The notes beneath the pieces were generated by a model that was given only the letters and a program-made list of their open reading frames with translations, did not search any database and had not been told where the DNA came from. Below are positions 41,843 through 52,912 of a stretch of DNA of 64,000 nucleotides, piece by piece. How positions within the stretch are numbered: the stretch's first letter is position 1; the number at the start of each line of letters is the position of its first letter. Source of the stretch: Ailanthus altissimus (taxonomy: Eukaryota > Streptophyta > Magnoliopsida > Sapindales > Simaroubaceae); the NCBI GenBank assembly GCA_946807835.1, contig OX327693.1:513501-577500 (forward strand), written 5' to 3'. The position numbers and the translations under genes are program-made.

Positions 41843-43770
41843 GACTTAACACCACCAAGGAGTATTATAAGCCGTGATGTGACGTTCGATGAGATGACGA
41901 TGCTGAAAACTTCCCAAGAAGATGAGAAAAAAGAACCTATGACCAAGGAAGACTCAGCACCCGAGTCAATAGAAGTTGAAATAGTGCCTAAAAATGGATT
42001 TGATATGCCCTTAGATCAACACTTCAACAAGGAGATCCTTGAATATAAACCAAGAACATCGACGAGTTCCTCCAAGTCCACCCAAAGGAAGATTAGAACT
42101 CCTGAGTTGGAACTTGAAGAGTACTAGCTTGCTAGAGACAAGCTAAGGAGAACGATTAACCCACCAGTCAGGTATGCACAAGCAGACTTAGTTGCTCATG
42201 CTTTTAATTCTGCTTACACTCTTGAGTATGATGAGCCTAGGACATATGGTGAGGCTATGAAGAGTGAAAACAAGAAAGAATGACAGCAGGCCATGGAAGA
42301 AGAAATTTGTTCTCTTAGGAAGAACAATACCTGGAAGTTGGTGGAGAAACCTCAAAAGAAGCTAGTCGGGTGTAAGTGGGTGTATAAGGTGAAGGAGTGG
42401 ATACCGGGGATTGAGCCTACGAGATTTAAGGCTAGATTAGTAGCACAAGGTTTTACTCAGAGAGAGGGAGTCGATTTTCATGAGATATTCTCTCCAGTTA
42501 TCAAGCATACATCTATTAGGATTTTGTTAGCCATGTGTGCAAACTTTGATTTACATCTAGAGCAGATGGATGTAAAGACAACTTTTCTACATGGAGAGCT
42601 TGAAGAAACGATATACATGGTACAACTACAAGGGTTTGAGGAGCCCAGAAAAGAAGATCATGCTTGTTTGCTAAAAAAGTCATTGTACGGGTTAAAGCAA
42701 TCACTTAGACAGTGGTACAGAAGATTTGATGAGTTTATGATGGCTTGTGATTTTAGTAGGAGCAAGTATGACGGATGCGTGTACTTTAAGAACATAAATT
42801 TTGGGATGATGTATTTACTTCTATATGTCGATGATATGTTGATCGTATGCAAGAACATGAAAGAAATACAAAAACTCAAGAAGCAGTTAAGTGGCGAGTT
42901 TGAAATGAAAGATTTGGGAGCAGCGAAGAGAATTTTGGGTATGGATATTGTGAGGGAAAGAAGAGATGTTATCTTCTTGTCCCAACAGCGATATATAGTC
43001 AAAATTTTAGAGAAGTTTGGTATGTCAAACGCGAAGGCTGTCTCTACTCCTTTGGCCATGCATTTCATACTTTCAACAGCACAGTCGCCAACATTCGATG
43101 AGGAGAAACTGCAGATGAGCAAAGTATCGTATGCAAGCGCTGTGAGGAGCATCATGTATGCAATGGTTTGCACAAGACCAAACATAGCACAAGCTATGAG
43201 TGTGGTGAGTAGATACATGGCGAATCCAGGAAAAGATCACTGGCTTGCAATAAAGTGAATTCTGAGATATCTCAAAGGAATGTTAAATCACGAGCTAGTG
43301 TATAAGAGGGATGAGGACAGCAATGAAATGGTAAAAGGGTACGTAGACTCAGATTATGCAGGTGATCTTGACAAAAGAAGATCATTGACGGGCTACGTAT
43401 TCACAGTGTTTGGGTGTAGTGTGTGTTGGAGATCAGTTCTACAACACGTGGTTGCACTATTTACCACAAAGGCAGAGTACATAGCTGTTTGAGAAGCTAT
43501 CAAGGAGGCCGTGTGGTTGAAAGATATATGCGTGGAGATATTGGCTAGTGAAGATGTGAACACCAGTGTGTATTGTGATAGCCAAAATGCCATACACCTA
43601 AGCAAGCACTAAGTATTCCATGAGAGGTCGAAGCACAGTGATGTGAGGCTCCATTACATTCGTGAGATTGTCCAAAGTGGTGAAGTTAGTCTAACAAAGA
43701 TAGAGTCATCTAAAATTCCTGCTGATATGTTGACTAAGCCACTGCCCTCGGTTAAGTCATTGCATAGTTA
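41843..43770 (+). pseudogene. Copia-1 reverse transcriptase and RNase H (broken)
   Basis: The end of integrase continues as SRDVTFDEMTM; stops follow at 42126 and 42281. From 42293 a 321-codon frame carries the RVT_2 core: GCKWVYKVKEW, FKARLVAQGFTQREGVDF, MDVKTTFLHGELEE, and the catalytic box YVDDML, which is intact. After a TGA at 43256, RNase H follows (YVDSDYAGDLDKRRSLTGYV, then VYCDSQNAIHLSKH) and the terminal PADMLTKPLPS. At least five stops kill it. Confidence 0.9.
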
Positions 43771-43796
43771 AGTTCATCCTATGCAATGACTTAACC
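43750..43796. other. Perfect 18-bp inverted repeat at the 3' end of Copia-1 pol
   Basis: GGTTAAGTCATTGCATAG at 43750-43767 is followed after an 11-base loop by its exact reverse complement at 43779-43796. It would form a strong hairpin just before the polypurine tract. Confidence 0.9.
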
Positions 43797-43883
43797 AAAG
43801 TCACTACTTTGTGAGGGTGACCGAAGATGCGGAAATGAGAGATCGAGTTACTTTGTGGATGATTTTGAATCAATGAGGGGATT

Positions 43884-44635
43884 TGTGAGAATATTGATTA
43901 AAAATCATCGGAATATGATTTGGGGTTCAAGCCATATGCGTAGGGTGCACAAGGATCGAAGACGGACGTGAAAGGAGGCGAACAAATAAAGAAGGGCGCA
44001 CTAGGCACGGGTACCGCGGCGATTAGGCTTGGGAGCTATGGCGCCCAGAACAGAACCTGAGCGCTGCAGCGCTAGGATGCCAGCGCTGCAGCGCTGAGCA
44101 AAAGCCCGCTAGCGCCGCGGTGACAAGAGCCCAGTGCCGCAATGCTGGTGACGGGAACAGTATCCCGAAATAAGAAAACTTCTTTATTTCGTCTCTCACT
44201 TGCTTCAGGACTCCCAAATACGACTCCCACACATATAGAAAAAACTTAAGACGTCCCAAGGCCTATATAAAGGCTAACAATTGGCTTATAAACATATCTT
44301 TGTGATCAAAATATATATCTTTGTGACCTTGACAATCTTTGTGATAAATAAGAGATCTTAGTGGTTCTTTGTGAGAGAAAATCCCTAGAGTGAGAGAGAG
44401 AGTTTTCTTTGTGATCTTTCTTGTAAAAGGCATACTTTTGTGAGTGCCTTGTGATTTATAATAAGAGAAGAGTGTGATCTTGATCCGTCGTGGACGTAGG
44501 TACGTTACCGAACCACGTAATTCTTTGTGTGTTCTTCTTCTACCCCTTTCTCTATTTATTTCTTAAGTAACTTGTTCTGCATTATTATATTGCTTGGGTG
44601 AATTTTTTGCTTGTTTGTGTGCTTCCGCTTCAACA
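43884..44635 (+). repeat. Copia-1 right LTR
   Basis: 752 bp, matching the left LTR along its whole length with scattered transitions. It has two identical 14-bp palindromes AGCGCTGCAGCGCT at 44060-44073 and 44082-44095, a TATA box at 44264-44271 and the CTTTGTGA array. Confidence 0.92.
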
Positions 44636-44640
44636 CTAAT

Positions 44641-47572
44641 AAATAACGTTTTAGATCATGGGTATAACATTTATACATTTTTTAAATCTAAATAAGCTCT
44701 TTCACTGCTTTATATAATCTATTTAATATCTCAGATGGAGAAACAATAATTTAAACTATTTACACTATACATTGAGAAATATACCTCATTGGCATTTTAC
44801 TCCAACCTCATGCTGCAGTATTATTGGCCTTTGTAAATTCAAAAGGTAGAACTCTTATCAATTGCGTCTCATGCAACTCTTATCATTGATCCTAAATACA
44901 CCTTATTCTCACGCTGTAGCGATATTAAGTAAGTGTATTCCAGATTAATTTGTCAATAATAAAATATATATTTTACTGATACTACGCCGACCAATCTCTC
45001 ATACTGTAGCAATATTAGAAAAGATCGAAGTGATCCATCTAATACTGTATTGATAAGAAGGATCAATATATAATATTATCTCATAATGAAATATTATTCA
45101 ATTTGATTAAAAGATATTTTTGAACACTAATCCCCATCTCATAAGGGTGTGATTCTTAATTACCCATTCATTTTATGCAATCACAACTAACTTCCACAAG
45201 TAGGGTTTCTATTGTGTTTAATAGCATAAACAAATGGTTACTGTTTATAAATGCAATCATATAACTCATATTATTGTATAGACAAAATCCACATGAATTT
45301 TTTAAACACTTTAAAATTAAAGTGAACAGTGGCAACACTGTGGCGTCGAGCTCCCAGTGCCTAGCGCTGTGGTGCCAAAGCCTGAGCACTGCAGTGTTGG
45401 GGCCTAGAAACCCCAATGTTATGACGCTCCTCATCTAGTGCTGTAGTGCTGAAGCTTGGAAAGCCCCAGTGCTGCAACGCGAAATACCACCACCGTGACG
45501 TCCTACTAGGTTGTCCCCCGATTTTGCACTTTCAACACATAAAATGCATCAGCCATAACCTCGAGACATTTCAAACAACACCACCATCACTTCAATCACC
45601 CAAACAACATACAAACAAGCTCTGATACTAATTTGTAAATGTGCTATTTTTTATGGTATATAAATGCATAATATACTCATTACAATACCATTTACGTATC
45701 TTATACATATATTGTGTAGCAAAATCAAAAATATAATTTTCTGATACATTAAACACATTAATACTTAAGCACAAAATTGATTAAATCTTAACCATTTTGT
45801 TAATAGTTAAACACTTTAACTATTTTCTTTGGTTCAAAGCTAAGAAATTATTTTCACTTGTTCAACTATTAAACAATAAAACAATAACTTTTTACTTGCT
45901 TTAATAATGGCCAACCATAAGTGAAGAAAAAAATGAATAGCAATTCTTTCAACTCTTGAAAAGCTTTTGTCCTTTCTTAGCCTTAAAATGGTCGAACCAA
46001 AATTGCACTTAAATGAAACAATTTTCATTTATTTTATACATGCCAAATTTTCCTCTTTTTAAAGTCAATTTCGGCCTTTACAAAAGTATGGCAAACATAT
46101 GCCTTAGCCATTCACTTTTGTTTCCAATTTATTTTAATAATTGTTTGACTTAATAAAATAAAATAAACCAAAAACATTTTTTTTGTTTATTTTATAGATG
46201 TTTCTTGTCAAACAAGTAAGGCAATTTTGTAGTTTTAAAGTTAAATAATGAATGGCCTAAATTATGTCACTTTTCATCATCTAATTAGTCAACAGCTATT
46301 GATAACTAATTGATATACTTAACATTTAAGTCTTGATAAGTGCACATCATGAGGGATCCTAAAATAAATATCCGGTTTACTAGAATTTTCTAGATCAAAT
46401 TATTCAATTCAGTTTGCTACCTCAATGCACAACAAGTACATTTTATATTGTGAGACTCCCTAGGTCCACGCTCGATTTGTCATATGAACTCCTTCATATG
46501 TCTATGAATGATTTTCCACACACACATCACGAATATTACAAATCAGCGCGTTGGACAATATAAGTTAAGGTCAAAACATATACATATAATCCTTCTGTCA
46601 CCTACATTTTAGAAGAGCAGAGATATAGATCATTACCGTCAAATCTCCATTTGCTCATCCAATAACTTATCTCCAAATTCGTATTTTTGTAAATGATATA
46701 TGCAAACACTTTTGTGATATTATTTATTCTACGAAAAACTCTTTTCTGAATTTACTACTTATTGCTATAAGATTTTCTGAAATATAATCTTGGAGCATTA
46801 GGATATATAACTAACCCATATGAGTTGACCAAGCCCATATATACATACACTAGACTCCATGAACATCAGACCATACTCAGCAACACGCAACAGTTACACT
46901 ATAAAAGGTCTCTAACATTCGTAGAATCAAAGTATGTTAGATCACTCACAAGCTTATTGTGGCATTCAGGTAAAAGGACAACGAATACTACTCAACTTAA
47001 GACCTACCGTAGACGAATTCGTGGGATGTCTATTAGAGGTCTTTATGATTCTATTCAATACTCAATCCTCACTGAATACTTTCATGCCTATACGAGCTTC
47101 CACTAAGCTCATGGTTTGTTAAGACTAATCATTTGACTCATCCAGATATAGACATACAATGATCTATATAAAAAAAGGTTTCACCAATAGACCCACATCG
47201 ATAAAGATAGATAAGGAACATAATGTTTGAGAACATATTTGCATAATGACATTTTCTAACACCATTTGTAACTCTTTGCAATTATGTGATTACTAATATA
47301 TTCTCAAGTCTTTGTCCCATTTTAGACAAGGCTCTAACTCATTAGATTTTACTAACTCTTATAACGTACTAAGTCTTATCACTTATAACTCTTAGCGTTG
47401 TTAACTCTTAACACCTGATCTAAACTTCTTTAGATCATACAATGTCTGGAATATTATAAGAATCTTGCCATTTAATAAATATAACTAGCAATTTAATGAA
47501 ATAATTATCGTATAAATATTAAAAATAAATATTCATATAAAATGAGATGGTATGTAAGCACAAATTTTAACA
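44641..47572 (-). mobile_element. Copia-2: LTR, primer site and leader of a - strand Copia element
   Basis: On the - strand the LTR runs from 47572 (starts TGTTAAAATTTGTG) to about 45634 (ends TTTACA). It is followed at 45619-45630 by TAGTATCAGAGC, an 11 of 12 match to the iMet primer site, and then about 970 bp of untranslated leader. The leader stops at the Copia-1 insertion and resumes beyond it with gag (36493 downwards). The leader contains a degenerate GC-rich minisatellite (about 45330-45510). The rest of gag-pol and the 3' LTR are missing. Confidence 0.75.
45330..45510. repeat. Degenerate palindromic minisatellite in Copia-2 leader
   Basis: Units such as AGCGCTGTGGTGCC, GAGCACTGCAGTGTTGG and TAGTGCTGTAGTGCTG repeat at about 22-30 bp. 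They are decayed forms of the core AGCGCTGCAGCGCT seen in the Copia-1 LTRs (36660-36833; 43985-44152) and in the LTR-pair element (53065-53190; 53895-54012). Confidence 0.65.
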
Positions 47573-48660
47573 CAATCAATGATCAAGTTTAGATTAAACT
47601 AAAGGGATGAAAGATAAAGCTTTTTCTCAGTGGTGGATAGAGAAATTATGTTCAAAGCTATCATTCAGGAAATTTCAACGTACTCCATGACCTTATTTCT
47701 TCTTCTAGCTTCTTTAATTCATAGTTTAGACAAGCTGTGTGCTAAGTTTTCAATGGGAGAGGGGACAAATGAAAGGTGAAAAATTTATTAGTGTACATAG
47801 GAGAGTTTATGCAAAACTAAAAAAGATGGAGGAATGGATTCCTAAATCTATTTCTCTCTAATAAGGCCATGCTTGCAAAGTAGGGATGAAAAATATTGAA
47901 TGATTTAGAATCCTTAATGACTTGGTTTTTAAAAAATTTGTACTTCACGAATTCTTCTTTTTTACAAGCTAAACTAAAAGCTTTATCATTATTCATATAG
48001 AAAAGCCTACTCTGGGGTAGGGAAATAATTGTTTAGGATGTTTGATGAAGATTTGGGGATGAAACCATTGTCTCATTTATCATAATAGAGGGCTTTCGTG
48101 CCTTTTTTCTTTCAAGCCATTTTTTGCTCATGTTTTAGCTAACCATACAAAGGTGTCAATCCTGATATCCAAGATAAGTGGCTAGAAGAGTGAATTGATT
48201 TAGAAATCCTTTATAAAGGGAGAACAACACACAATTTTTTAGTCTTCCTTGATTTAGACAGAATGCAATAATTTAGTTAAAACGTATACTGGATCACTAA
48301 TCACTTTTAAGAAAAAGCATGTAGTTTTTAAAAATATGAAATTTGTGTTTGGTGGTAGAGTTTTTAAAAGATTAATGTCCCACCAGTGAGAATGTTTGTG
48401 TAGTGAGCTTTAGATGAGTTGATTCCAACAAATGGTAACCTCAGGCAACATCATGTTCCTATAGAGGATACATGCTTGAAATATGGAATAGAAGTCAAAC
48501 ATACCATCCACGTATATAGATGTGTAAGCGTCTGAAGTTAGTCTGAGAGGCATATGGGTTCATGAATGAGATCTTTTTGTTCACACCAAACATCGTGAGC
48601 TTCTAGCTTATCTATGCACCAATTATTTGATGATGATGTTGAGCTCTTGTGTGCTGTGCT
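47573..48660 (+). pseudogene. LINE copy A (3' part of reverse transcriptase region)
   Basis: The frame-broken + strand reads GMKDKAF(S), GGREIMFKAIIQ-like wording, MEEWIPKSIS, and later a zf-RVT-type C-terminal part with VWFVKNQR. This is the thumb-to-C-terminal stretch of a plant non-LTR retrotransposon. The Copia-2 LTR edge abuts its left end at 47572/47573. It matches copy B at 52865-52912, 54566-54690 and 61741-62630, but without B's two insertions. Confidence 0.65.
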
Positions 48661-48905
48661 TTGGAGGGTGTGGTTTGTTAAGAATCAACGCTATCAATCA
48701 AATGACAATAAAAGAAATGAATCGCATATATTATTAGAGATATACAATAAATTAAGATATTTGACTAAATCATGTTTAAGTTGACAAATTTTAATTTTGG
48801 TTATACTTGCCATACTTGTGCCAGTCTTGAAAATCACTACTAATTCTTACCATCCTCCTTTAAGATGGCAAGGCAACATTTTTGGACTCTCAACTTATTA
48901 TAGAG
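48661..48905 (+). repeat. Shared segment after LINE copy A
   Basis: Aligns with 62625-62845 after LINE copy B, including RAATGAATCG, AATATTTGACTAAAT-type phrases and TTTTTGGACTCYCAACTT. Both LINE copies break off at the same place into this segment, so the chimeric junction is older than the duplication of the two copies. Confidence 0.65.
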
Positions 48906-49192
48906 ATGTTTGTAAATCCTTTCTTTTTAATATTCTTATTATAAATAATAAAGAAATATTTTTTTAGATCTTTATTTAAGCAAATCTTCCAACTTTAAAT
49001 ATCTCTTTCAATTGACCATTTAAGAAATTAAACATTATTCTTATCATCTTTATCAAGGAAATATTTCAAATTTAGAAAGATCATCTTTCATCAAGGAAAT
49101 ATTTTTTAACTTTTAAAAGATTTTTTTAATAGTAAATAGAAATCGCTTTAAAGTTTAGAACCATACATATCACAAGAATTTTAAATCCTTGT
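48906..49192. other. AT-rich spacer
   Basis: No gene or clear element is seen. ATTATTCTTATCATC and TCATCTTTCATCAAGG phrases recur nearby. Confidence 0.5.
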
Positions 49193-51060
49193 TGTCATAC
49201 CCCTAAATTCAATTTCTCATTATGCCCTTAATATACGACTTCTTTCCTTTTATTTATTATTATTTTTAAAAAATAACTTCTCTTTCCCAACTTACCCCCT
49301 GTGTAACTTAATTGGTTGTAAATGTACTAAGTGCTTGTAATAATCTAAGTTTGGGTAAAAATAGATAGAAAGAGTTAATATTTAATGGATGAGATTTTCC
49401 ATCCCCATCTAAACTTTTGAGAAAAAAAAATTTTTCCCCTTCCCAACTTAAGGCAAGGTATTTAAATCTTTAGCATTAGAGTTGGGAATAATATTTTTAT
49501 TTAGGAGAAGCAACTTTAAATAATAATTAAAATAAATAAAATGATGAAATTATAAACACAAATTTAGTGACTAACATTATATATTCTTTTGGTAAAATGA
49601 TTGTTGAATCCCCTAAGTTTTGTTTAAATGCCTTAAACATTTCTTAGTTTTAAAATAGCTTGAACCATCCTTGTCCGTTAGTGTTTACCGTTTCTTTTGA
49701 CAGAGAGATGGACAAAATGATGCTTATTGGTCACTTTATATGATGTGATGTTGATATTTATTATATCAATCAATCAACTATACAAATTGTTATTAATTTT
49801 TAGTTTTTTTTTCTTTGACTTTTTGTGCACTTCTTCTTCTTCTTAAACTTCACCATTATGGCACATGCAAGCACAATAAAACTTCTTCTTCTTCTTAAAC
49901 ATCATTATTATGGCACATGCAAGCTCAATTAAAAAACAATTTTTTGAAAACTTGTTAGATTGTTGTTTGGCTTCTTAGAAAATATGAAAAAGAGTAGGAA
50001 AACTTATTGGAATAATAAAGGTTTGGAGCAAAATAAAAGACTCATTACAATTTTATTTCACACGAAACCAGACAATGAGATTTTCAGGCTATTTTCCTAA
50101 TTTGTATTCTTCATTAATTCTCTCCTTCACATAGTTTCATGTCCTTGTAAACAAATATTAATAAATTTCCATTATGGCCCTTTTTTTCTAGAACAAAGTA
50201 AAAAAAAAAAAAATGCCTCTTCTTCTTCTTAAACTTCACTATTATAGCACAATTGTTTTCTTAAAAAAAATAAAAAATATGGTCAATTTTTTTCTAATTA
50301 AAAAAAATAAAGAAATGGCCTCTTCTTCTTTTTCATCACACTCTTTTTGTTAAAAAAAAAAGAATTTGTCATGGCTGCCATTTCTAATTTTTTTTATTTT
50401 CATTTTTTATTTTTATTTTATGGAAATGTGCATAATTAATTGATTGGCATAATTAAAGGGTAATTATTATATTTTTGAAAGTTAATAGTAATTAAATTAA
50501 GTCATCAAAGAACTATTTTTTTTTGGAAATAGTTAGGGGTCAAACCCTAACCCTCAAAAAAGGGTTCCTCATCTTTTTTATGAAGTCTAGTCAAATTAGG
50601 GAATAAATACATTCTTTAAATGAGGAATTATGTCTCTGAAAATTATAAAAATTTATGAAGGAATAATTATCTGTTAAATTAAGAATTAAATCATAGGATT
50701 AATAAGGATTAATTAGAATTGATGACATGTCTAATAGGACTCAACCCTACCTCAAATATAAAAGGAGGGCATTTCAAGAGATTGGAGAGACTAATTTTCT
50801 CTCTACTAAGGGATCCCTACCACATGAACTTCTCTGTATTTTTCTTCTTATTATATTTTATTTGTAATGGTCATGGTGCCTTATACGACTATTATAGACA
50901 CCTTATCAATAGTGTATATAAGTGAATCTAAGCTCAGTAAAAAAGATGTAAGCCCGAATTAGATTGAACCACTATCTCTATCTCTTTTTATTTTTTATCT
51001 CTACTAAAGCGTTCTCAATAAACAAAAGAAATTTATCTCATTGACTTGGGGTCTGAATTT
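49193..51060 (+). mobile_element. Possible solo or partial Gypsy-type LTR
   Basis: It starts TGTCATACCCC. It has a TATA-like AATATAAAAGGAGGG near 50755, followed by a leader-like stretch, and close to the right end CATTGACTTGGGGTCTGAA. That phrase resembles one (CATTGACTTGAGCGTCGGAG) I recall from Gypsy LTR ends. No target-site duplication could be fixed. Inside, a phrase with CTTCTTCTTCTTAAAC and TATGGCACATGCAAGC is tandemly repeated (about 49831-49950) with a weaker copy near 50220. Confidence 0.35.
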
Positions 51061-51239
51061 CAAGGTCAACGAAATAAAATATATGATAAGAATATTCATC
51101 AAATCATAGCATGCCATGTCAATTAGAATGTGTAGTATTATTAAAAATAAAAGAGAAGCTTGCACTTTCGAAGAAAACACACCCGTTTATAATATCTTTT
51201 TTTAAGGAAAAAGCTTTATAAGCGCCATTTTTGCTAATT

Positions 51240-52132
51240 CATGCACCACTCTATTAGCAATGGAGGGTAGATATTGTAAGACCTTTCCAAAAAAAAAAAA
51301 AAATCAAAATTTTATGGAAGACCTTTGAAGTATTTTATGGAATAAGTCAAGATTTTATGATGCAAACGGAGGGATGATATTATAATGAAATATAATATGA
51401 GTGTTGAAGTATTTTATGGAATAAATCAAAATTTTATGATTCAAATGAACTGCAGATATTGTAATGAAATATTGCAATTGTATATCCTAAAAAAAAGAAA
51501 ATCAATCAAAATTTTATGGAAGACATTTGAAGAATTTTATGAAATAAATCAAAATTTTATGATATGTTTCTAATTTACTTGTTATTAGAATAATGAAAAA
51601 GATTCTATAAAAGAAACTAAATCAATAATAATGGAAAATTTTTTAGAAGTTTTTTTTATGGAATAAATCAAAATTTTATGATGTTTTTTAATTTTCATTC
51701 AATTATAATAATTAATGAAAAAGATTCAACTATAACAGCTTGACTGAGTGGCCAAGTGTATCTCTCTCCAACTATGAGGTTAAGGGTTTTAAATAACAAA
51801 TGTTGGAACAGAGGTCTCTTTTCTCTTTTTTGTTGGTCCACTATCTCCAGTTTGAGGATTACGCTATTTTGAGTATGTTTTAATATTAATAAATTCTAAC
51901 TTTTTATTTTGTGCCTTATGGGTTTAAAAATCCAATGTTAAAAACTAGTCATATGAAAAGACAGTAGTATTAAAAATGTTAAAAATAATCAAGCAAAAGG
52001 GAAGAAAGAATATACCAACGTTTTCATTCCATTTGGTCTTGATATAGCACTATTTTGTGTATGTTGTAATATCAATGAATTCTAAACTTTTATTTTGTGT
52101 CTTGTGGATTTTAAAAACTAAGTGTTAAAATA
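51240..52132 (+). repeat. Dispersed AT-rich repeat, copy 2
   Basis: Counterpart of 29930-30580 plus 31428-31690. It has ATGGAATAAATCAAAATT repeats, a tRNA-like core (CTGAGTGGCCAAGTGTA near 51743), and two copies of the ~190-bp module with GTCATATGAAAAGACA and AAAAGGGAAGAAAGAATATAC. It abuts LINE copy B at its right edge, just as copy 1 abuts the LINE RNase H relic. Confidence 0.55.
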
Positions 52133-52912
52133 ATCTCAAAAGCCATTGACTTAGAGGTGTGTTGGGTGAAATAATTTTAAAAAACGCAAAAGTGCCTTTA
52201 TTTTGCATGCTTTATCACTGACAATGTTTTCATTAGTTTTGAGTGCATTCATCATATTAAAATCAACAATACGGTGAAGGAAGGAACCTAGTTTTGAATT
52301 TAGATATGTATAAATCATGCAATCAAGTAGAATGGGCCTTTTTGGAAGCTATTATGAGAAAACTTGAATTTTCCAAAGATTGGGGCAGGAAAATTAAGTG
52401 TTATGTGACTTCAGTTTCTTGGTCGATCCTGATTAATGGCAAGTTGCAAGGTAAGCTACAATCAATAAGAGGATTGCACTTGGGGGATCCTTTATCACCC
52501 AATTTATTCATTATTTATGTTGACGTCCTGCCTTCATTGTTCTATCAAGAAGAAATCAGGAGGGATTTATACGAGGTAAGAAGTAGTAGACAGGGGTCAA
52601 CTATCTCCTATCTATTTTATGCGAATGAAAGTCTCATTTTTTCCTAGGCCGGTTTACTAGATTGTTAAGCTATAAAAGAAATCGTGGAGATGTAGGAAAG
52701 AGCTTCAAGCTAGATGGTAAACTTTAATACAATTTGCGATTTGTTTTGGTCGTGTAGTGTCATATGAAATGGTGCAGGGACTTGTTAGCTGCCTTTAGGT
52801 TCAGAAAGGTGGAACGTTTTGCCTTGAGTCAAAGGTAAGAAAAGATCGAATCTTTTTACTTTAATCAATGAAAGTCTAGAATAAATTAAAGGGATGGAAG
52901 ACAAAGCTTTTT
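52133..52912 (+). pseudogene. LINE copy B, part 1 (reverse transcriptase core)
   Basis: It encodes, with frameshifts, ITDNVFISFECIHHI. Then in one 117-codon frame (52294-52647) come LDMYKSCNQVEWAFLEAIM, GLHLGDPLSPNLFIIY and YLFYANESLIFS. These are the palm motifs of a plant LINE reverse transcriptase. The catalytic FADD box reads YANE, so both key acids are altered and it cannot be active. It breaks off after GWKTKLF at the LTR-pair element. Confidence 0.8.

Larger units (their letters stand above)
36556..44635 (+). mobile_element. Copia-1: degenerate Ty1/copia retrotransposon, 8.08 kb with nested solo LTR
   Basis: The element is bounded by 5-bp repeats CTAAT at 36551-36555 and 44636-44640. 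LTRs of about 750 bp begin TGTGAGAATATTG and end TTCAACA (right) or TTCAATA (left). A tRNA-iMet primer site follows the left LTR and a short G-rich polypurine tract precedes the right LTR (about 43874-43881). Order gag, protease, integrase, RT, RNase H places it in Ty1/copia. Several in-frame stops make it non-autonomous. A 2.47 kb solo LTR splits integrase from RT. About ten differences in the first ~115 aligned LTR bases, mostly transitions, mean it is not recent. Confidence 0.93.

Noticed and set aside
43280..43492. Separate small gene after the RT frame
   Set aside because: It is the RNase H domain of Copia-1, separated from RT only by an in-frame stop.
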